From: AC-32 sp963704005
Lineage (GTDB): Bacteria > Actinomycetota > Thermoleophilia > Gaiellales > Gaiellaceae
DNA: 64,000 nt
NCBI GenBank assembly: GCA_963704005.1
Contig: CAVPGJ010000005.1
Span: forward strand, 806,001-870,000
Reading direction: 5' to 3'
Each line of letters starts with the position of its first letter. Positions within the stretch are counted from its first letter, which is position 1. The notes under the pieces are model-generated. The model did no database searches. It had not been told where the DNA came from and saw only the letters and a list, made by a program, of their open reading frames with translations. Below are positions 1 through 9,398 of this stretch, piece after piece. Position numbers and translations under genes: made by a program.

Positions 1-2
1 TC

Positions 3-797
3 TACTACACGAAGTCGATCCCGTTCGACTTCGCGAGCGTGACCGTGAAGGCGGGCGACCCGGCGACGCTTCCCGGCGACCCCGCCGCGCAGGCCTGCGC
101 GGCGGGGATGCACGCCGCCTTCTGGACGGCCACGTTCAAGGTCTTGAAGCGCTCGGTCACGATCCGCTTCTACGTCGACCCGACGACGGGAGGCGAGACC
201 GCTCTCGGCGCCTTCAAGCTGGTCTCCTGCCTCGCCTCTCCGTACGTGCCGTTCAATCAGGGCGGCGCCCCGGACGGCCTCCGCTACGACGCTCTCGGGA
301 TCGATGTGTCCCGCAAGGGCGGGTCGATCATCGCCAACCCCGGTTCGGGGACCTTCCTGTGGCGCATGCTCGTCACGCCCTACACGGTCGGCACGGCCAC
401 TCCGAACGATGCCGGCGCGTTCGAGGCAAGGGCTCGCGTGCTGATCCCGCACGTCCTCACCGTCCACGCGCACTATCTGCGCAAGACGAAGACGGTGCTC
501 GTGACCGGGAAGCTGAGCGCGCTCGGCCAGCCGCGCGCCGGAGTCCCCGTCTTCTTCTTCGGCGGCCCGGGCGGTGTCGTCTATTGGGGCAAGGTGCGGA
601 CCCACGCCGGCGGCACCTATTCGCTACGCAAACGTGTGCGCCCGGGCAAGCGAGCGCAGACCAACGAGGTCGACGCGTCCGTGGACGCGACGCGCGGGCC
701 CTGCGTCGAGCCGCCGGCGGCGCCGGCCGGCTGCGTCGACGAGAACCTCTCGCCGCCTATTTCCGCCTCGGTGAAGGTCCGGATCCCGAAACGCTAG
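3..797 (+). CDS. Secreted/surface protein, C-terminal part (5' end outside the window)
   Basis: The frame is open from the first bases of the window, so this is the C-terminal 264 residues of a longer protein. The visible part looks like a beta-rich exported protein. A segment around residues 60-120 is rich in Gly, Thr and Pro. A later segment (the VLVTGKLSALGQPRAGVPVF region) resembles the bacterial Ig-like or carboxypeptidase-regulatory folds that typically read 'tGkv...g.pv.g..V.v'. Three Cys lie close together near the C-terminus (CVEPP, GCVDE), which would suit a disulfide outside the cell. No enzyme motif is visible and I cannot name the family. The next gene follows after about 70 bases. 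Confidence 0.6.
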   Translation, partial: YYTKSIPFDFASVTVKAGDPATLPGDPAAQACAAGMHAAFWTATFKVLKRSVTIRFYVDPTTGGETALGAFKLVSCLASPYVPFNQGGAPDGLRYDALGIDVSRKGGSIIANPGSGTFLWRMLVTPYTVGTATPNDAGAFEARARVLIPHVLTVHAHYLRKTKTVLVTGKLSALGQPRAGVPVFFFGGPGGVVYWGKVRTHAGGTYSLRKRVRPGKRAQTNEVDASVDATRGPCVEPPAAPAGCVDENLSPPISASVKVRIPKR

Positions 798-865
798 GCC
801 GGCCGGGCCGAGCCGATGAGGTCGGCGGCTCCGCCGGAACGTAGGTGCCGGTATAGGGTCGGCCG

Positions 866-1769
866 GTGCTGAGCGATCAGGTGACGCAGGCAAGGGACGG
901 GCGTAGTCTCGCGTTCGCCGAGTGGGGCGACCCGAACGGCTTCCCGGTCTTCTCGCTCGGCGGCACGCCCAACTCTCGGTTTGCGCGGCACCACGACGAA
1001 GGCAAGTACGTCGAGGCCGGCGCGAGGGTGATCACCTACGACCGCCCCGGCTACGGCGGCTCCGACCGGCGACCAGGCCGCCGCGTCGTCGACTGCGTCG
1101 AGGATCTCGCCGCGATTGCGGACACGCTCGGGATCGAGCGCTTCGCCGTGACCGGCGGCTCGGGTGGCGGGCCGCACGCGCTCGCGGTTGCCGCGCGCCT
1201 GCCCGAGCGCGTGACGCGGGCAGCCTGCGCGTCGTCGCCGGCGCCGTACGACGCGGGCATCGATTGGCTCACCGGCATGGACCCGCTCAACGTCCGCGAG
1301 ATCGAATGGGCCCTCCAGGGCGAGGAGGTCTACGTGCCCGAGCTCGAGCGCGAGGCCGCGGAGGCGCTGGAGAGAGTCGCGGCCGACCCCTCCAAGGTCA
1401 TCGGCGACGACTGGGGCCTTTCCGAGGCGGACCGCGCCGCGCTGGCCCGCCCTGAGTTCCATGACGTCATCCGCCAGGACCTGACCGAGGCGGTCGCGGC
1501 AGGGAGTGTTCGGCTGGGCCGACGACATGCTGGCCATCCTCCAGCCCTGGGGCTTCGACGTCTCGGAGATCGGCGTCCCCACGCGCGTCATCTACGGGCC
1601 GACCGACGTCCTCGTGCCGGTGCAGCACGGCGAATGGCTCGCGGCCAACGTTCCCGGCGCGGAGGTCGTGGTCGAGGAGGAGCTCGGGCACATGGGCGAT
1701 CCCGACCTCGTGCTGGAGCGCATCGGCTGGCTCGTCGGCGATGAGCCACGCGCCCACGAGTCGTCCTAG
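866..1769 (+). pseudogene. Alpha/beta hydrolase, interrupted by a +1 frameshift
   Basis: The GTG at 866 opens a frame with the N-terminal half of an alpha/beta hydrolase: oxyanion-hole segment LGGTPNSR (residues 31-38), nucleophile elbow GGSGGG with Ser99, and the YDRPGYGGSD strand-turn typical of proline-iminopeptidase-like hydrolases. After about residue 212 the protein continues in the next frame (from 1503: GVFGWADDMLA...). That part carries the acid (YGPTDVLVP) and the catalytic His (EELGHMGD) and ends at 1769. Removing one G from the GGG at 1502-1504 restores a complete protein of about 300 residues. All three catalytic residues survive, so either a recent inactivation or a sequencing insertion is possible. 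Substrate unknown. Confidence 0.8.
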
Positions 1770-1797
1770 AGACCGAGCCCACGAGAAAGGAGTCGAG

Positions 1798-2193
1798 ATG
1801 GCTGCAGAGCTGGCCGGACGATGCGAGTGCCGCGCCGTTTCCTACCGGGTCGCGGACGAGTTCCTCTACGCGGCGAACTGCCACTGCTCGAACTGCCGCG
1901 CCGCGACCGGCTCGGCCTTCAAGCCGTTCGCCGGGATCGAGCGGGAGAAGCTCGAGGTCACCGACGGCGCGAACACGCTGCTCGTCTGGGGCTCGGACGA
2001 CGGCAACCACACGCGCTGCGGCGTCTGCGGATCGCTGCTCTACTCGGTCGTCCGCGACGGCAAGTACGTGCACGTCGCGCTCGGGTCGCTCGAGGACGAG
2101 CCGAGCATCCGGCCGACCGAGCACATCTTCGTCGGGTCGAAGGCACCGTGGTACGAGATCACCGACGAGCTGCCGCAGAACGACGAGTACTAG
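1798..2193 (+). CDS. GFA/CENP-V family zinc protein
   Basis: A 131-residue protein starting at the ATG at 1798, which follows a good ribosome site (AGAAAGGAG, 7 nt upstream). An in-frame ATG at 1741 lies inside the end of the hydrolase and is less likely. The fold is the GFA family (glutathione-dependent formaldehyde-activating enzyme-like): paired Cys at GRCECR (residues 8-12), a CHCSNC cluster near residue 30 and CGVCG near residue 75, which together bind structural and catalytic zinc in the family. The family name does not prove formaldehyde chemistry; many members are uncharacterised carbon-sulfur lyases. It lies about 30 bases after the broken hydrolase and may be co-transcribed with it. 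Confidence 0.85.
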   Translation: MAAELAGRCECRAVSYRVADEFLYAANCHCSNCRAATGSAFKPFAGIEREKLEVTDGANTLLVWGSDDGNHTRCGVCGSLLYSVVRDGKYVHVALGSLEDEPSIRPTEHIFVGSKAPWYEITDELPQNDEY

Positions 2194-2197
2194 GCAG

Positions 2198-2647
2198 TCA
2201 CGCGCGAGGGCTGTCCGCCGTCAGGAAGTGGGCGCCGGCGCCCCGGCCGGCGGCTTCGTCGTCCGGGTTCAGGAGATCGCACCGGTCGATCGAGAGGCAG
2301 CCGCAGCCGATGCAGGTCGACAGGCGGTCTCGCAGCGCCTGCAGCGTCGCGATCCTCGCGTCGAGGTCGTCACGCCATCTGTTCGAGAGCCGCTCCCAGT
2401 CCTTGCCGCTCGGCGTGCGGCTCCTCGGCAGGCCGTCCAGCGCGCGCCGGATCTCCGCCAGCGTGACCCCCGCCGCCCTGCCGGCCTGGATGAACGCGAT
2501 CCGGCGGAGAACGGCGCGGTCGTAGCGGCGCTGGTTGCCGTCGCTCCGCACGGCCTCGATCAACCCCCGCCGCTCGTAGAAGCGCAGCGCCGAGGGCGCG
2601 ACGCCGCTGCGCGCCGAGACCTCGCCGATGGAGAGCTGCGAAGCCAC
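2198..2647 (-). CDS. soxR: SoxR, redox-sensing MerR-family activator
   Basis: A 149-residue MerR-family regulator. The N-terminus is the winged HTH (LSIGEVSARSGVAPSALRFYE, roughly residues 5-25), followed by the usual dimerisation helix. The C-terminal cluster motif is C-X2-C-X-C-X5-C with Cys112, Cys115, Cys117 and Cys123, the signature that separates SoxR from other MerR proteins and holds a [2Fe-2S] cluster. In the family, cluster oxidation by redox-cycling compounds twists the DNA and activates an overlong promoter. Such a promoter, with an operator in its spacer, lies directly upstream and faces the other way (2648-2678), so the gene at 2686 is the expected target. The operator also sits 3-23 bases upstream of the soxR start, which suits autoregulation. 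Confidence 0.9.
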   Translation of the reverse strand: MASQLSIGEVSARSGVAPSALRFYERRGLIEAVRSDGNQRRYDRAVLRRIAFIQAGRAAGVTLAEIRRALDGLPRSRTPSGKDWERLSNRWRDDLDARIATLQALRDRLSTCIGCGCLSIDRCDLLNPDDEAAGRGAGAHFLTADSPRA

Positions 2648-2678
2648 TTGACTTAAACAATAGTTGAGGTTCTAGGCT
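2648..2678 (+). promoter_or_regulatory. SoxR-type promoter and operator
   Basis: Rightward promoter with -35 TTGACT (2648-2653) and -10 TAGGCT (2673-2678) separated by 19 bases, the overlong spacer expected for MerR-family activated promoters. Inside the spacer is an imperfect inverted repeat ACTTAAAC-AATA-GTTGAGGT (2651-2670; 6 of 8 pairs), resembling the CCTCAAG-type half sites known for SoxR. The GTG of the next gene (2686) lies 8 bases after the -10, so the transcript is probably leaderless. Seen directly; its use by the adjacent soxR is inferred. Confidence 0.75.
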
Positions 2679-2685
2679 CTACGAC

Positions 2686-3060
2686 GTGAGCTCGCGCTGC
2701 CACCTCGTCCACGCGCTCGCCCCGGCGGGCGTCAGCGCGCGCGAGGCGAACGATCTGCTGAACGCGTACGTCGCCGATCGCACCCGCGGCCTCGCCGTGT
2801 GGCACGACCACTTCGTCGGCGAGCACGGCGGTGCGGTCGTGCTCGACACGCGCACCGACGAGGAGGAGGCGCGGCTCCGCGAGCCAGGCCCGCTCGAAGG
2901 CTGGCACCTCGACGTCCATCCGCTCACCTTCTCGCTGAGCGCCGTCGGGTTCTCGGCGCAGACGTCGTTCACGCTCGAGCAGTACCGCGGAGTCAGCCTT
3001 GACGAGCTGGCGGCCGAGGAGCCTGACGACCCCCGCTACTGGTGGAAACGCGCAAGCTGA
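2686..3060 (+). CDS. Unknown 124-residue protein, probable SoxR target
   Basis: Small soluble protein of 124 residues starting at GTG 2686, with no signal peptide or membrane segment. The sequence suggests a small alpha/beta fold: an early His-containing strand (CHLVHALAP), a helix, then repeated short strands (GGAVVLDTRT, WHLDVHPLTFSLS), ending in YWWKRAS. I do not recognise the family. It sits immediately behind the SoxR-type promoter and its 3' end overlaps the Rieske gene by 19 bases, so the two are almost certainly co-transcribed and translationally linked. A role in handling redox-active compounds or an electron-transfer partner is inferred only from this context. Confidence 0.7.
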   Translation: MSSRCHLVHALAPAGVSAREANDLLNAYVADRTRGLAVWHDHFVGEHGGAVVLDTRTDEEEARLREPGPLEGWHLDVHPLTFSLSAVGFSAQTSFTLEQYRGVSLDELAAEEPDDPRYWWKRAS

Positions 3061-4754
3061 CCACCAGGGCCGCGTCGCTCGACGAGCTCCGGGCGAAGGG
3101 GCGGCTGGTCGTGAGCCTGAACGGCCACACGGTCTGCCTGCTGCTGGAGGACGGCGACGTCTACGCGATCGACAACCGCTGCCCGCACATGGGCTTTCCG
3201 CTGCACAGGGGGACGGTCAGCGACGGCATCCTCACCTGCCACTGGCACCACGCGCGCTTCGACCTCTGCACCGGCGGCACCTTCGACCAGTTCGCGGACG
3301 AGCTGCGGCGCTTCCCGGTCGAGATCGACGGCGACGACGTCTACGTCGACGTTGCGCCCCGGAACGACCAGGTCGAGCACCAGCGGCGGCGCCTCCGGGT
3401 CGGGCTCGAACGGAACATTCCGCTCGTCGTCGCGAAGGCGGCGATCGTGCTCGTCGAGGCGGATCCGAGCGGGGCGGACGGGTTCCGTGCGGGGGTCGAC
3501 TTCGGTGTGCGGCGGCGCAGCGGCGGCTGGTCCCGCGGGCTCACGACGCTCACCTGCCTGATGAACCTCGTCCCGCGCGCGCCGGCCGAGGAGCGCGCGG
3601 CGGCGCTCTACCACGGGCTCAGCGACGTCGCTCTGGAGGCCGCCGGCGAAGAGCCGCGCTTCCCGCTCGAGCCGCTGCCCGGCGAGGCGAGCCCGGAGCG
3701 GCTCGCGCGCTGGTTCCGGAGCTTCGTCGAGGTGCGCGACGCCGAGGGCGCCGAGCGGGCGCTCGTCTCGGCGGTGCGGGCGGGCGCGCAGCCGCAGCAG
3801 CTCGCGAGCATGCTCTTCACCGCGGCCACCGACCACCGCTACCTCGACAGCGGCCACACGCTCGACTTCGTCAACAAGGCGCTCGAGGCGCTGGACGTCG
3901 CGGGCTGGGGGCGGGCCGAGGCCGTCCTCGCCTCGCTGCCGGCGCAGCTCGCGTTCGCGGAGCGGATGGAGGAGGCGAACGCCTGGCGTCACCCGGTCGA
4001 CCTGGTCGCGCTGCTGGAGGACGCATTCGAGCGGCTGCCCGAGCCGGGGCCGGGCTCGTGGGACGGCCGCGCCGGGCTCGTCGAGCTCGTTCTCGAGGGC
4101 GAGCCCGCGGACCTCCTCGAGGCGCTGCTCGCGGCGTTACGGGAGGGCGCTTCGGCGGTGCAGCTCGCGTCCGCGGTCACCCACGCGGCCGTCACGCGGA
4201 TCGCACGCTTCCCGACGACGAACGAGTTCGGCGACTGGGATACGGCTCTGCACACGTTCACGTTCGCGAACGCGGTCGAGCAGGGCCTGCGCCGCTCGCC
4301 CTCGCGCGAGTTGCTGCGCGGCGTGCTCGACGCGGCGATGAGCGTCCACCTCGATCGCTTCCTGAACGTCCCGGCGACGCGGCTGCCGCTGCCCGAGGAC
4401 GGCCACGGCGTGCTGAGCGAGCTGCCGCAGCTGCTCGACCGGCAGCAGCAGGTGGACGAGGCCTCGAAGCTGGTCGCCTCGTACCGCGGCGAGCCCGACG
4501 AGCTGATCGCGATGCTCGCCGCGTGCCTGCTGCGGGAGGACCGCAACTTCCACACGATCCAGTGCGTCGAGGCGGCGGTGCGCCAGCACGACCTCCTGCA
4601 GGGCACGGACGACGCGGGGCTCCCGCTGATCGCGGCGGCGCGCTACCTCGCCGCGCATGCGCCGACCGACCGCTCGCAGCGGCAGACCTTCGAGATCGCC
4701 CGCCGCCTCCACCGCGGCGAGCGGCTGTACGAGGACGAGCTCTCCTCCGCCTGA
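3042..4754 (+). CDS. Rieske [2Fe-2S] protein with long helical C-terminal domain
   Basis: 570 residues from GTG 3042, overlapping the upstream gene by 19 bases. The N-terminal 110 residues are a complete Rieske ferredoxin-like domain with cluster ligands Cys47-X-His49 and Cys66-X2-His69 (CPHMGF and CHWHHARFD), close to the bacterial ferredoxin and nitrite-reductase small-subunit type. The remaining 450 residues are mostly predicted helix, contain several conserved-looking His (TDHRYLDSGHTLDF, DTALHTF, SVHLDRF) and have no membrane segment. I do not recognise the large domain. No oxygenase catalytic 2-His-1-carboxylate motif is obvious. Its position behind a SoxR-type promoter suggests a redox-stress or small-molecule-modification role. 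Confidence 0.8.
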   Translation: METRKLTTRAASLDELRAKGRLVVSLNGHTVCLLLEDGDVYAIDNRCPHMGFPLHRGTVSDGILTCHWHHARFDLCTGGTFDQFADELRRFPVEIDGDDVYVDVAPRNDQVEHQRRRLRVGLERNIPLVVAKAAIVLVEADPSGADGFRAGVDFGVRRRSGGWSRGLTTLTCLMNLVPRAPAEERAAALYHGLSDVALEAAGEEPRFPLEPLPGEASPERLARWFRSFVEVRDAEGAERALVSAVRAGAQPQQLASMLFTAATDHRYLDSGHTLDFVNKALEALDVAGWGRAEAVLASLPAQLAFAERMEEANAWRHPVDLVALLEDAFERLPEPGPGSWDGRAGLVELVLEGEPADLLEALLAALREGASAVQLASAVTHAAVTRIARFPTTNEFGDWDTALHTFTFANAVEQGLRRSPSRELLRGVLDAAMSVHLDRFLNVPATRLPLPEDGHGVLSELPQLLDRQQQVDEASKLVASYRGEPDELIAMLAACLLREDRNFHTIQCVEAAVRQHDLLQGTDDAGLPLIAAARYLAAHAPTDRSQRQTFEIARRLHRGERLYEDELSSA

Positions 4755-4793
4755 GGTCTTTTCCGCCTCGCAGACGCGGGCATACTGGCGTCG

Positions 4794-6957
4794 ATGGGAG
4801 TGACCGAGCGGCTCGCGCGGGCGTGCAGCCGTCATCCGTGGCGGACGCTCTCCGCCTGGCTTGTCGCGATCGTGCTCGGGCTCGCCTGCTCGGCGCTGTT
4901 CCTGCCGGGGAACCTGACGACCCAGGGGCACTCGACCGGCAACCCGGCCTCGGAGCAGGCGGAGCGGATCTTCGCCCAGCGCTTCCCGCCCGACAAGAAC
5001 GGCGTTGACGAGCTGATCGTCGTGCGGTCGCCGGCGCGCGAGTTCGAGACCGACATGCGCTTCCAGCTCTTCGTGCACGGCCTCCAGGCGAAGGCGCGCG
5101 CGACCGGGGTCGTCGCGCACATCAGGCCCGCGGGGATCTCTCGGGACGGCCACGCGGTCCTGCTCGCCGTCCAGCGCAAGGCCGACGTCGACAGGCTGCT
5201 GAGCCTCGTCGAGCGCCAGGACGGGCAGGACGGCTTCAGCGTCGTCATGACCGGCGAGGGGACGCTCGACCACGACTTCAACGACCTCTCGCAGCACGAC
5301 CTCAAGTCGGGCGAGCTGGAGTTCGGCCTGCCGGCGGCGTTCATCATCCTGCTGCTCGTCTTCGGCGCGGTGGTCGCCGGGCTGATCCCGCTCGTGATGG
5401 CGCTGATCGCGATCATGGTCGCGCTCGGCCTCTGCGCGCTCGTGGCGGAGGCGTTCACGCTCTCGGTCTTCGTCGTGAACATGCTCACGGGGATGGGGCT
5501 GGCGCTCGGGATCGACTACTCGCTGTTCGTCGTCTCGCGCTACCGCGAGGAGCGGGTCGGCGGCCGGGCCGAACTCGACGCGATCGCCGCCTCAGGCGCG
5601 ACCGCCGGCCGCGCGGTGCTCTTCAGCGGCTCGGTGTTCGTGATCGCGCTGACGGGGATGCTGCTCATCCCCTCGAACGTGATGAAGAGCCTTGCCGTCG
5701 GGGCGATCTCGGTGGGGATCGTCTCCGTGATCGCGGCGCTGACCCTGCTGCCGGCGCTGCTCGGGCTGCTCGGCGACCGCGTGAACGCGCTGCGGATCCC
5801 GGGGATCGGCCGCAGCGAGGGGCAGGAGGGACGCTTCTGGGGCGCGATCGTGCGCGGAGTGATGCGCCGGCCGGTGGTCTACCTGGTGGTGTTCACGTCG
5901 CTGCTCGTCGCGCTGGCGGTGCCGGCGGTCGGGCTCAACCTCGGCGCGAGCGGCGTCAGCACGCTGCCGGACCGGCTCGAGGCGAAGAAGGGCTACGAGG
6001 CGCTGACGCGCTACTTCCCGCAGCAGAGCGCGAGCCCGGCGCTGATCGCGGTCGAGGGAAACGTGCGCTCGCCGCAGGTGCTGGCCGGGATCCGCCGGCT
6101 GCGGGCCGAGTTGGCGAACGATCCGGTCTTCGGCGGCGGCAGCGACGTGCGCTTCGCGCCGGGGGTGGCGGCGATCGGCGTGCTGGTCGCCGGCGACAAG
6201 ACCAGCGAGCGGGCGCTCGACGCGGTCCGGCGGCTGCGCTCGCAGGAGGTCCCCGCAGGCGTTCCGAGGTACCAACGTGCGCGTGCTCGTCGGCGGCGAC
6301 ACGGCCGACAACGTCGACTTCATCCACGACATGAACCACTGGCTGCCGATCGTGTTCGCGTTCGTGCTCGGGCTCAGCTTCGTGATCCTGACCGTCGTCT
6401 TCCGCTCGGTCGTGATCGCAGGGGTCTCGATCGCGCTCAACCTGCTCTCGATCACCGCGGCCTACGGGCTGGTGATCCTCGTCTTCCGCCACGGGATCGG
6501 CGCAGGGCTGCTCGGCTTCCAGCGCGCGCACGCGATCGAGCAGTGGGTGCCGCTGTTTCTGTTCTCGGTGCTGTTCGGCCTCTCGATGGACTACCAGGTC
6601 TTCCTGCTCAGCCGGATCAAGGAGCGCTACGACGCGACCGGCTCGACCGACGACGCGGTCACGCACGGCGTTGCCTCGACCGCGCGGCTGATCACCGGAG
6701 CGGCGCTGATCATCGTCGCGGTCTTCAGCGGGTTCGCGAAGGGCGACCTGGTCATGTTCCAGCAGATGGGCTTCGGAATCGCGATCGCGCTGCTGATCGA
6801 CGCGACGATCATCCGCTCGGTGCTGCTGCCCGCGGCGATGCGGCTGCTCGGCTCGTGGAACTGGTACCTGCCGCGCTGGCTCGAGTGGCTGCCGCGGATC
6901 GAGGTCGAGCGCGAGCAGCGGGAGGAGCCCATGGCGGTGCCGAGCGCGGGCGCCTGA
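4794..6957 (+). pseudogene. MMPL/RND-family membrane transporter, interrupted by a +1 frameshift
   Basis: Starts at ATG 4794. The first 486 codons encode an MMPL-type protein: an N-terminal membrane helix (WRTLSAWLVAIVLGLACSAL), a periplasmic-type loop, then a block of membrane helices with the family motif GLALGIDYSLFVVSRYREE. At about 6252 the reading switches from frame 3 to frame 1 and continues (QAFRGTNVRVLVGGDTADN...) through the second helix block with the repeated motif LFGLSMDYQVFLLSRIKE to the stop at 6955-6957. Deleting one C from the CCCC at 6251-6254 restores a normal protein of about 720 residues. The family moves lipids or drugs across the membrane; substrate unknown. The stop overlaps the next start (TGATG). 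Confidence 0.85.
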
Positions 6958-9398
6958 TGCGCGAGCTCCCAACCGGCACCGTCACCTTCCTGTTCACCGA
7001 CATCGAGGGGTCGACCAAGCTGCTGCACGAGCTCGGCGGCGCTTACGCGGACGCGCTCGCCGAGCACCGGCTCGCCCTGCGGGAGGCTTTCAGCCACCAC
7101 GGCGGGGTCGAGGTCGACACCCAGGGCGACGCGTTCTTCTACGCCTTCGCCCGGGCCGGTGACGCGCTGGCGGCTGCGGGCGAGGCGCAGGCGGCGCTCG
7201 CGGAAGGCCCGATCCGCGTGCGGATGGGAGTCCACACCGGCGAGCCGATCGTCACCGACGAGGGCTACGTCGGGCTCGACGTCCACCGCGCGGCCCGGAT
7301 CGCCGGCGTCGGCCACGGCGGCCAGGTGCTCGTCTCGGCCGCGGCCACCGCGCTTCTCGATCCAAGTAACACAGTGTTACTTGACCTCGGTGAGCACCGG
7401 CTCAAGGATTTGACGGGTCCGGAGCGGATCTACCAGCTCGGCGAGAACGGGTTTCCGCCGCTGCGCAGCCTCAACGCGACGAACCTCCCGATCGCCGCGA
7501 GCCCGCTCATCGGGCGCGAGCGCGAGCTGGTTGAGCTCGTCGAGCTGCTCTCCGACTCCGCCCGCCTGGTCACCGTGACCGGAACCGGCGGCACCGGCAA
7601 GACGCGGTTCGCTCTTCAGGTCGCAGGCGAGCTGGTCGGGGAGCTCGGCGGCGGAGTCTTCTTCGTCCCGCTCGCGGGAGTGCCCACTCCCGATCTCGTG
7701 ACCGGGGCAATCGCCTCGGCCGTCGGCGTTCGCGACCTCAGAGAGCTCCGCGACCGGCGCGACCTGCTGCTGCTCGACAACTTCGAGCACCTCCTGGCTG
7801 CAGCCCCGGTCGTTGCCGAGCTTCTGACGACGAGCTCGAGCGTCAAGGTCCTCGCCACGAGCCGTGCTCCGCTGCGGATCGCAGGGGAGCGCGAGTACCC
7901 GCTGGAGCCGCTGTCCGACGACGATGCGCTCGAGCTGCTGACCGAGCGGGCGCTGGCCGTCCGCCCGGACTTCGTCCCGGATGAGGCCACGCGACTGATC
8001 TGTCGTCGGCTCGACAGCCTGCCGCTGGCGATCGAGCTGGCGGCTTCGCGGCTGCGCTCGCTGGGATCCGAGGCGCTCCTCGAGCGGCTCGAGCGACGCC
8101 TGCCCGTTCTCATCTCGGGCCGGCGTGACGTGCCGGAGCGGCAGCGCACCCTGCGGGCCACGCTCGAATGGAGCTACGACCTCCTCGACCCCGAGCTGCA
8201 GATGCTCTTCGCGCGGCTCGGCGTCTTCTCGACGTTCTCGCTCGAATCGGCCGAGGCGATCGCTGACGCGGGCCTCGACGGGATCGACGCGCTCGTCGAA
8301 GCCAGCTTGCTCAAGCACCTCGGCGGCGAGCGCTACCTGATGCTCGAGACGATCCGCGAGCTCGCACTCGAGCGGCTGGAGGCATCCGGCGAGACGGAGG
8401 AGATCTGGGGCCGCCACGTCCAGTTCTTCACGGAGCTGGCCGAGCGGGCAGGTCTCAACATCGAGGCCGAGGGGCCGATGCGCCACGAGCTCGTGATCCC
8501 GGAGCGGAACAACATCCGCGCCGCGCTCGACCGGGCGGTCGGCACCTCCGAGGTGGAGGCCGGCCTTCGCCTGGCGTGCGCTCTCGAGAACTTCTGGATG
8601 ACCTCGGACCCGGTCGAGGGCGGGCACTGGGTCGAGGCGCTCCTCGCCCGCGGGGAGGTCTCCTCCACGTGGCTGCACGCGCTGGCCCTGCGGTGCCTGG
8701 GAAACTCCGCGGCCGTCTCGAACAGCGCCGCGAGCGCGGTCGAGCTGTACCGGGAGAGCCTCGCCGAGTTCCGTCAGTGCGGCGACGAGCTGCGCGTTGC
8801 GGTCGGGTGCCACCGGCTCGGCGTCAACCTGGTGCAGGCCGGCCACGAGGAAGAGGGCCGTGCACTCGTCGAGGAGAGCCTCGACTACTTCCGCCGGGTC
8901 GGTTTCGCGAAGGGCGAGGCGCAGTGCCTCTCGTTCCTGGCCTGGCTCGCGCAGGCTGCCGGCGCGGACGAGGATGCGCTCGCGTACTACGAGCGGAGCA
9001 TCGCGCTCTGCCACGAGACCGGTTTCTCGTGGTGGGAGATCCACACCCGCGTCAGTCAGGCGTCGCTCCTGTTCGAGCTCGGGCGGACTGCCCATGCCGC
9101 ACGCAGCTCCCGTGAGGCGCTCGAGCTCGCGCGCCGGATCGACGACCGAATCGGGATGGTTCACGGGGTTGCGTTGGTGGCGCGCGCGACCGTCGACGCC
9201 GGGGACGAGCGGCTCGCCGGGCGGCTTCTGGGTGCGATCGAGAGCGAGGCCGAGCGCGCGCCCGTCGCCGGGTGGGAAGCCGACCGCGCCGAGCTCGTGC
9301 AGCCGATCCTCGACCGCGCCGGAGCCGCCTTCGAGGTTGGCCGGGCCGAGGGGAGAGACGAATCGCTCGAGCGGGCGGTGGAAGAGGCTCTGGCCTAG
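6957..9398 (+). CDS. Adenylate/guanylate cyclase-like domain with NB-ARC ATPase and TPR region
   Basis: 813 residues from ATG 6957, which overlaps the transporter stop (TGATG), so the start is well placed. Residues 1-165 form a class III nucleotidyl cyclase domain (TFLFTDIEGST with the first metal Asp15; GDAFFYAF with the second). Next comes a P-loop ATPase of the AfsR/MalT-like STAND type (GTGGTGKTRFA, then LLLDNFEHLL as Walker B), a winged-helix region (TLRATLEWSYDLLD), and a C-terminal TPR-like helical repeat domain. This fused architecture is common in soil actinobacteria and is usually treated as a signalling regulator. No LuxR HTH is present at the C-terminus. An intragenic perfect palindrome lies at 7363-7383, encoding SNTVLLDL. 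Confidence 0.85.
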   Translation: MRELPTGTVTFLFTDIEGSTKLLHELGGAYADALAEHRLALREAFSHHGGVEVDTQGDAFFYAFARAGDALAAAGEAQAALAEGPIRVRMGVHTGEPIVTDEGYVGLDVHRAARIAGVGHGGQVLVSAAATALLDPSNTVLLDLGEHRLKDLTGPERIYQLGENGFPPLRSLNATNLPIAASPLIGRERELVELVELLSDSARLVTVTGTGGTGKTRFALQVAGELVGELGGGVFFVPLAGVPTPDLVTGAIASAVGVRDLRELRDRRDLLLLDNFEHLLAAAPVVAELLTTSSSVKVLATSRAPLRIAGEREYPLEPLSDDDALELLTERALAVRPDFVPDEATRLICRRLDSLPLAIELAASRLRSLGSEALLERLERRLPVLISGRRDVPERQRTLRATLEWSYDLLDPELQMLFARLGVFSTFSLESAEAIADAGLDGIDALVEASLLKHLGGERYLMLETIRELALERLEASGETEEIWGRHVQFFTELAERAGLNIEAEGPMRHELVIPERNNIRAALDRAVGTSEVEAGLRLACALENFWMTSDPVEGGHWVEALLARGEVSSTWLHALALRCLGNSAAVSNSAASAVELYRESLAEFRQCGDELRVAVGCHRLGVNLVQAGHEEEGRALVEESLDYFRRVGFAKGEAQCLSFLAWLAQAAGADEDALAYYERSIALCHETGFSWWEIHTRVSQASLLFELGRTAHAARSSREALELARRIDDRIGMVHGVALVARATVDAGDERLAGRLLGAIESEAERAPVAGWEADRAELVQPILDRAGAAFEVGRAEGRDESLERAVEEALA
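7363..7383. repeat. Palindrome copy 1 (inside cyclase-ATPase gene)
   Basis: A perfect palindrome with 10-base arms around a central A; core AAGTAACACAGTGTTACTT at 7364-7382. It is AT-rich against a very GC-rich gene and encodes part of a variable loop just before the conserved DLGEHRLKDL segment. Two further copies with the same core lie at 61292-61312 and 62939-62955. Confidence 0.85.

Noticed and set aside
4794..9398. One open frame of 1534 codons that would fuse the transporter to the cyclase-ATPase
   Set aside because: The transporter's second half lies in another frame (6253-6957) and the cyclase has its own start at 6957. The bridging part translates to Arg-rich nonsense.
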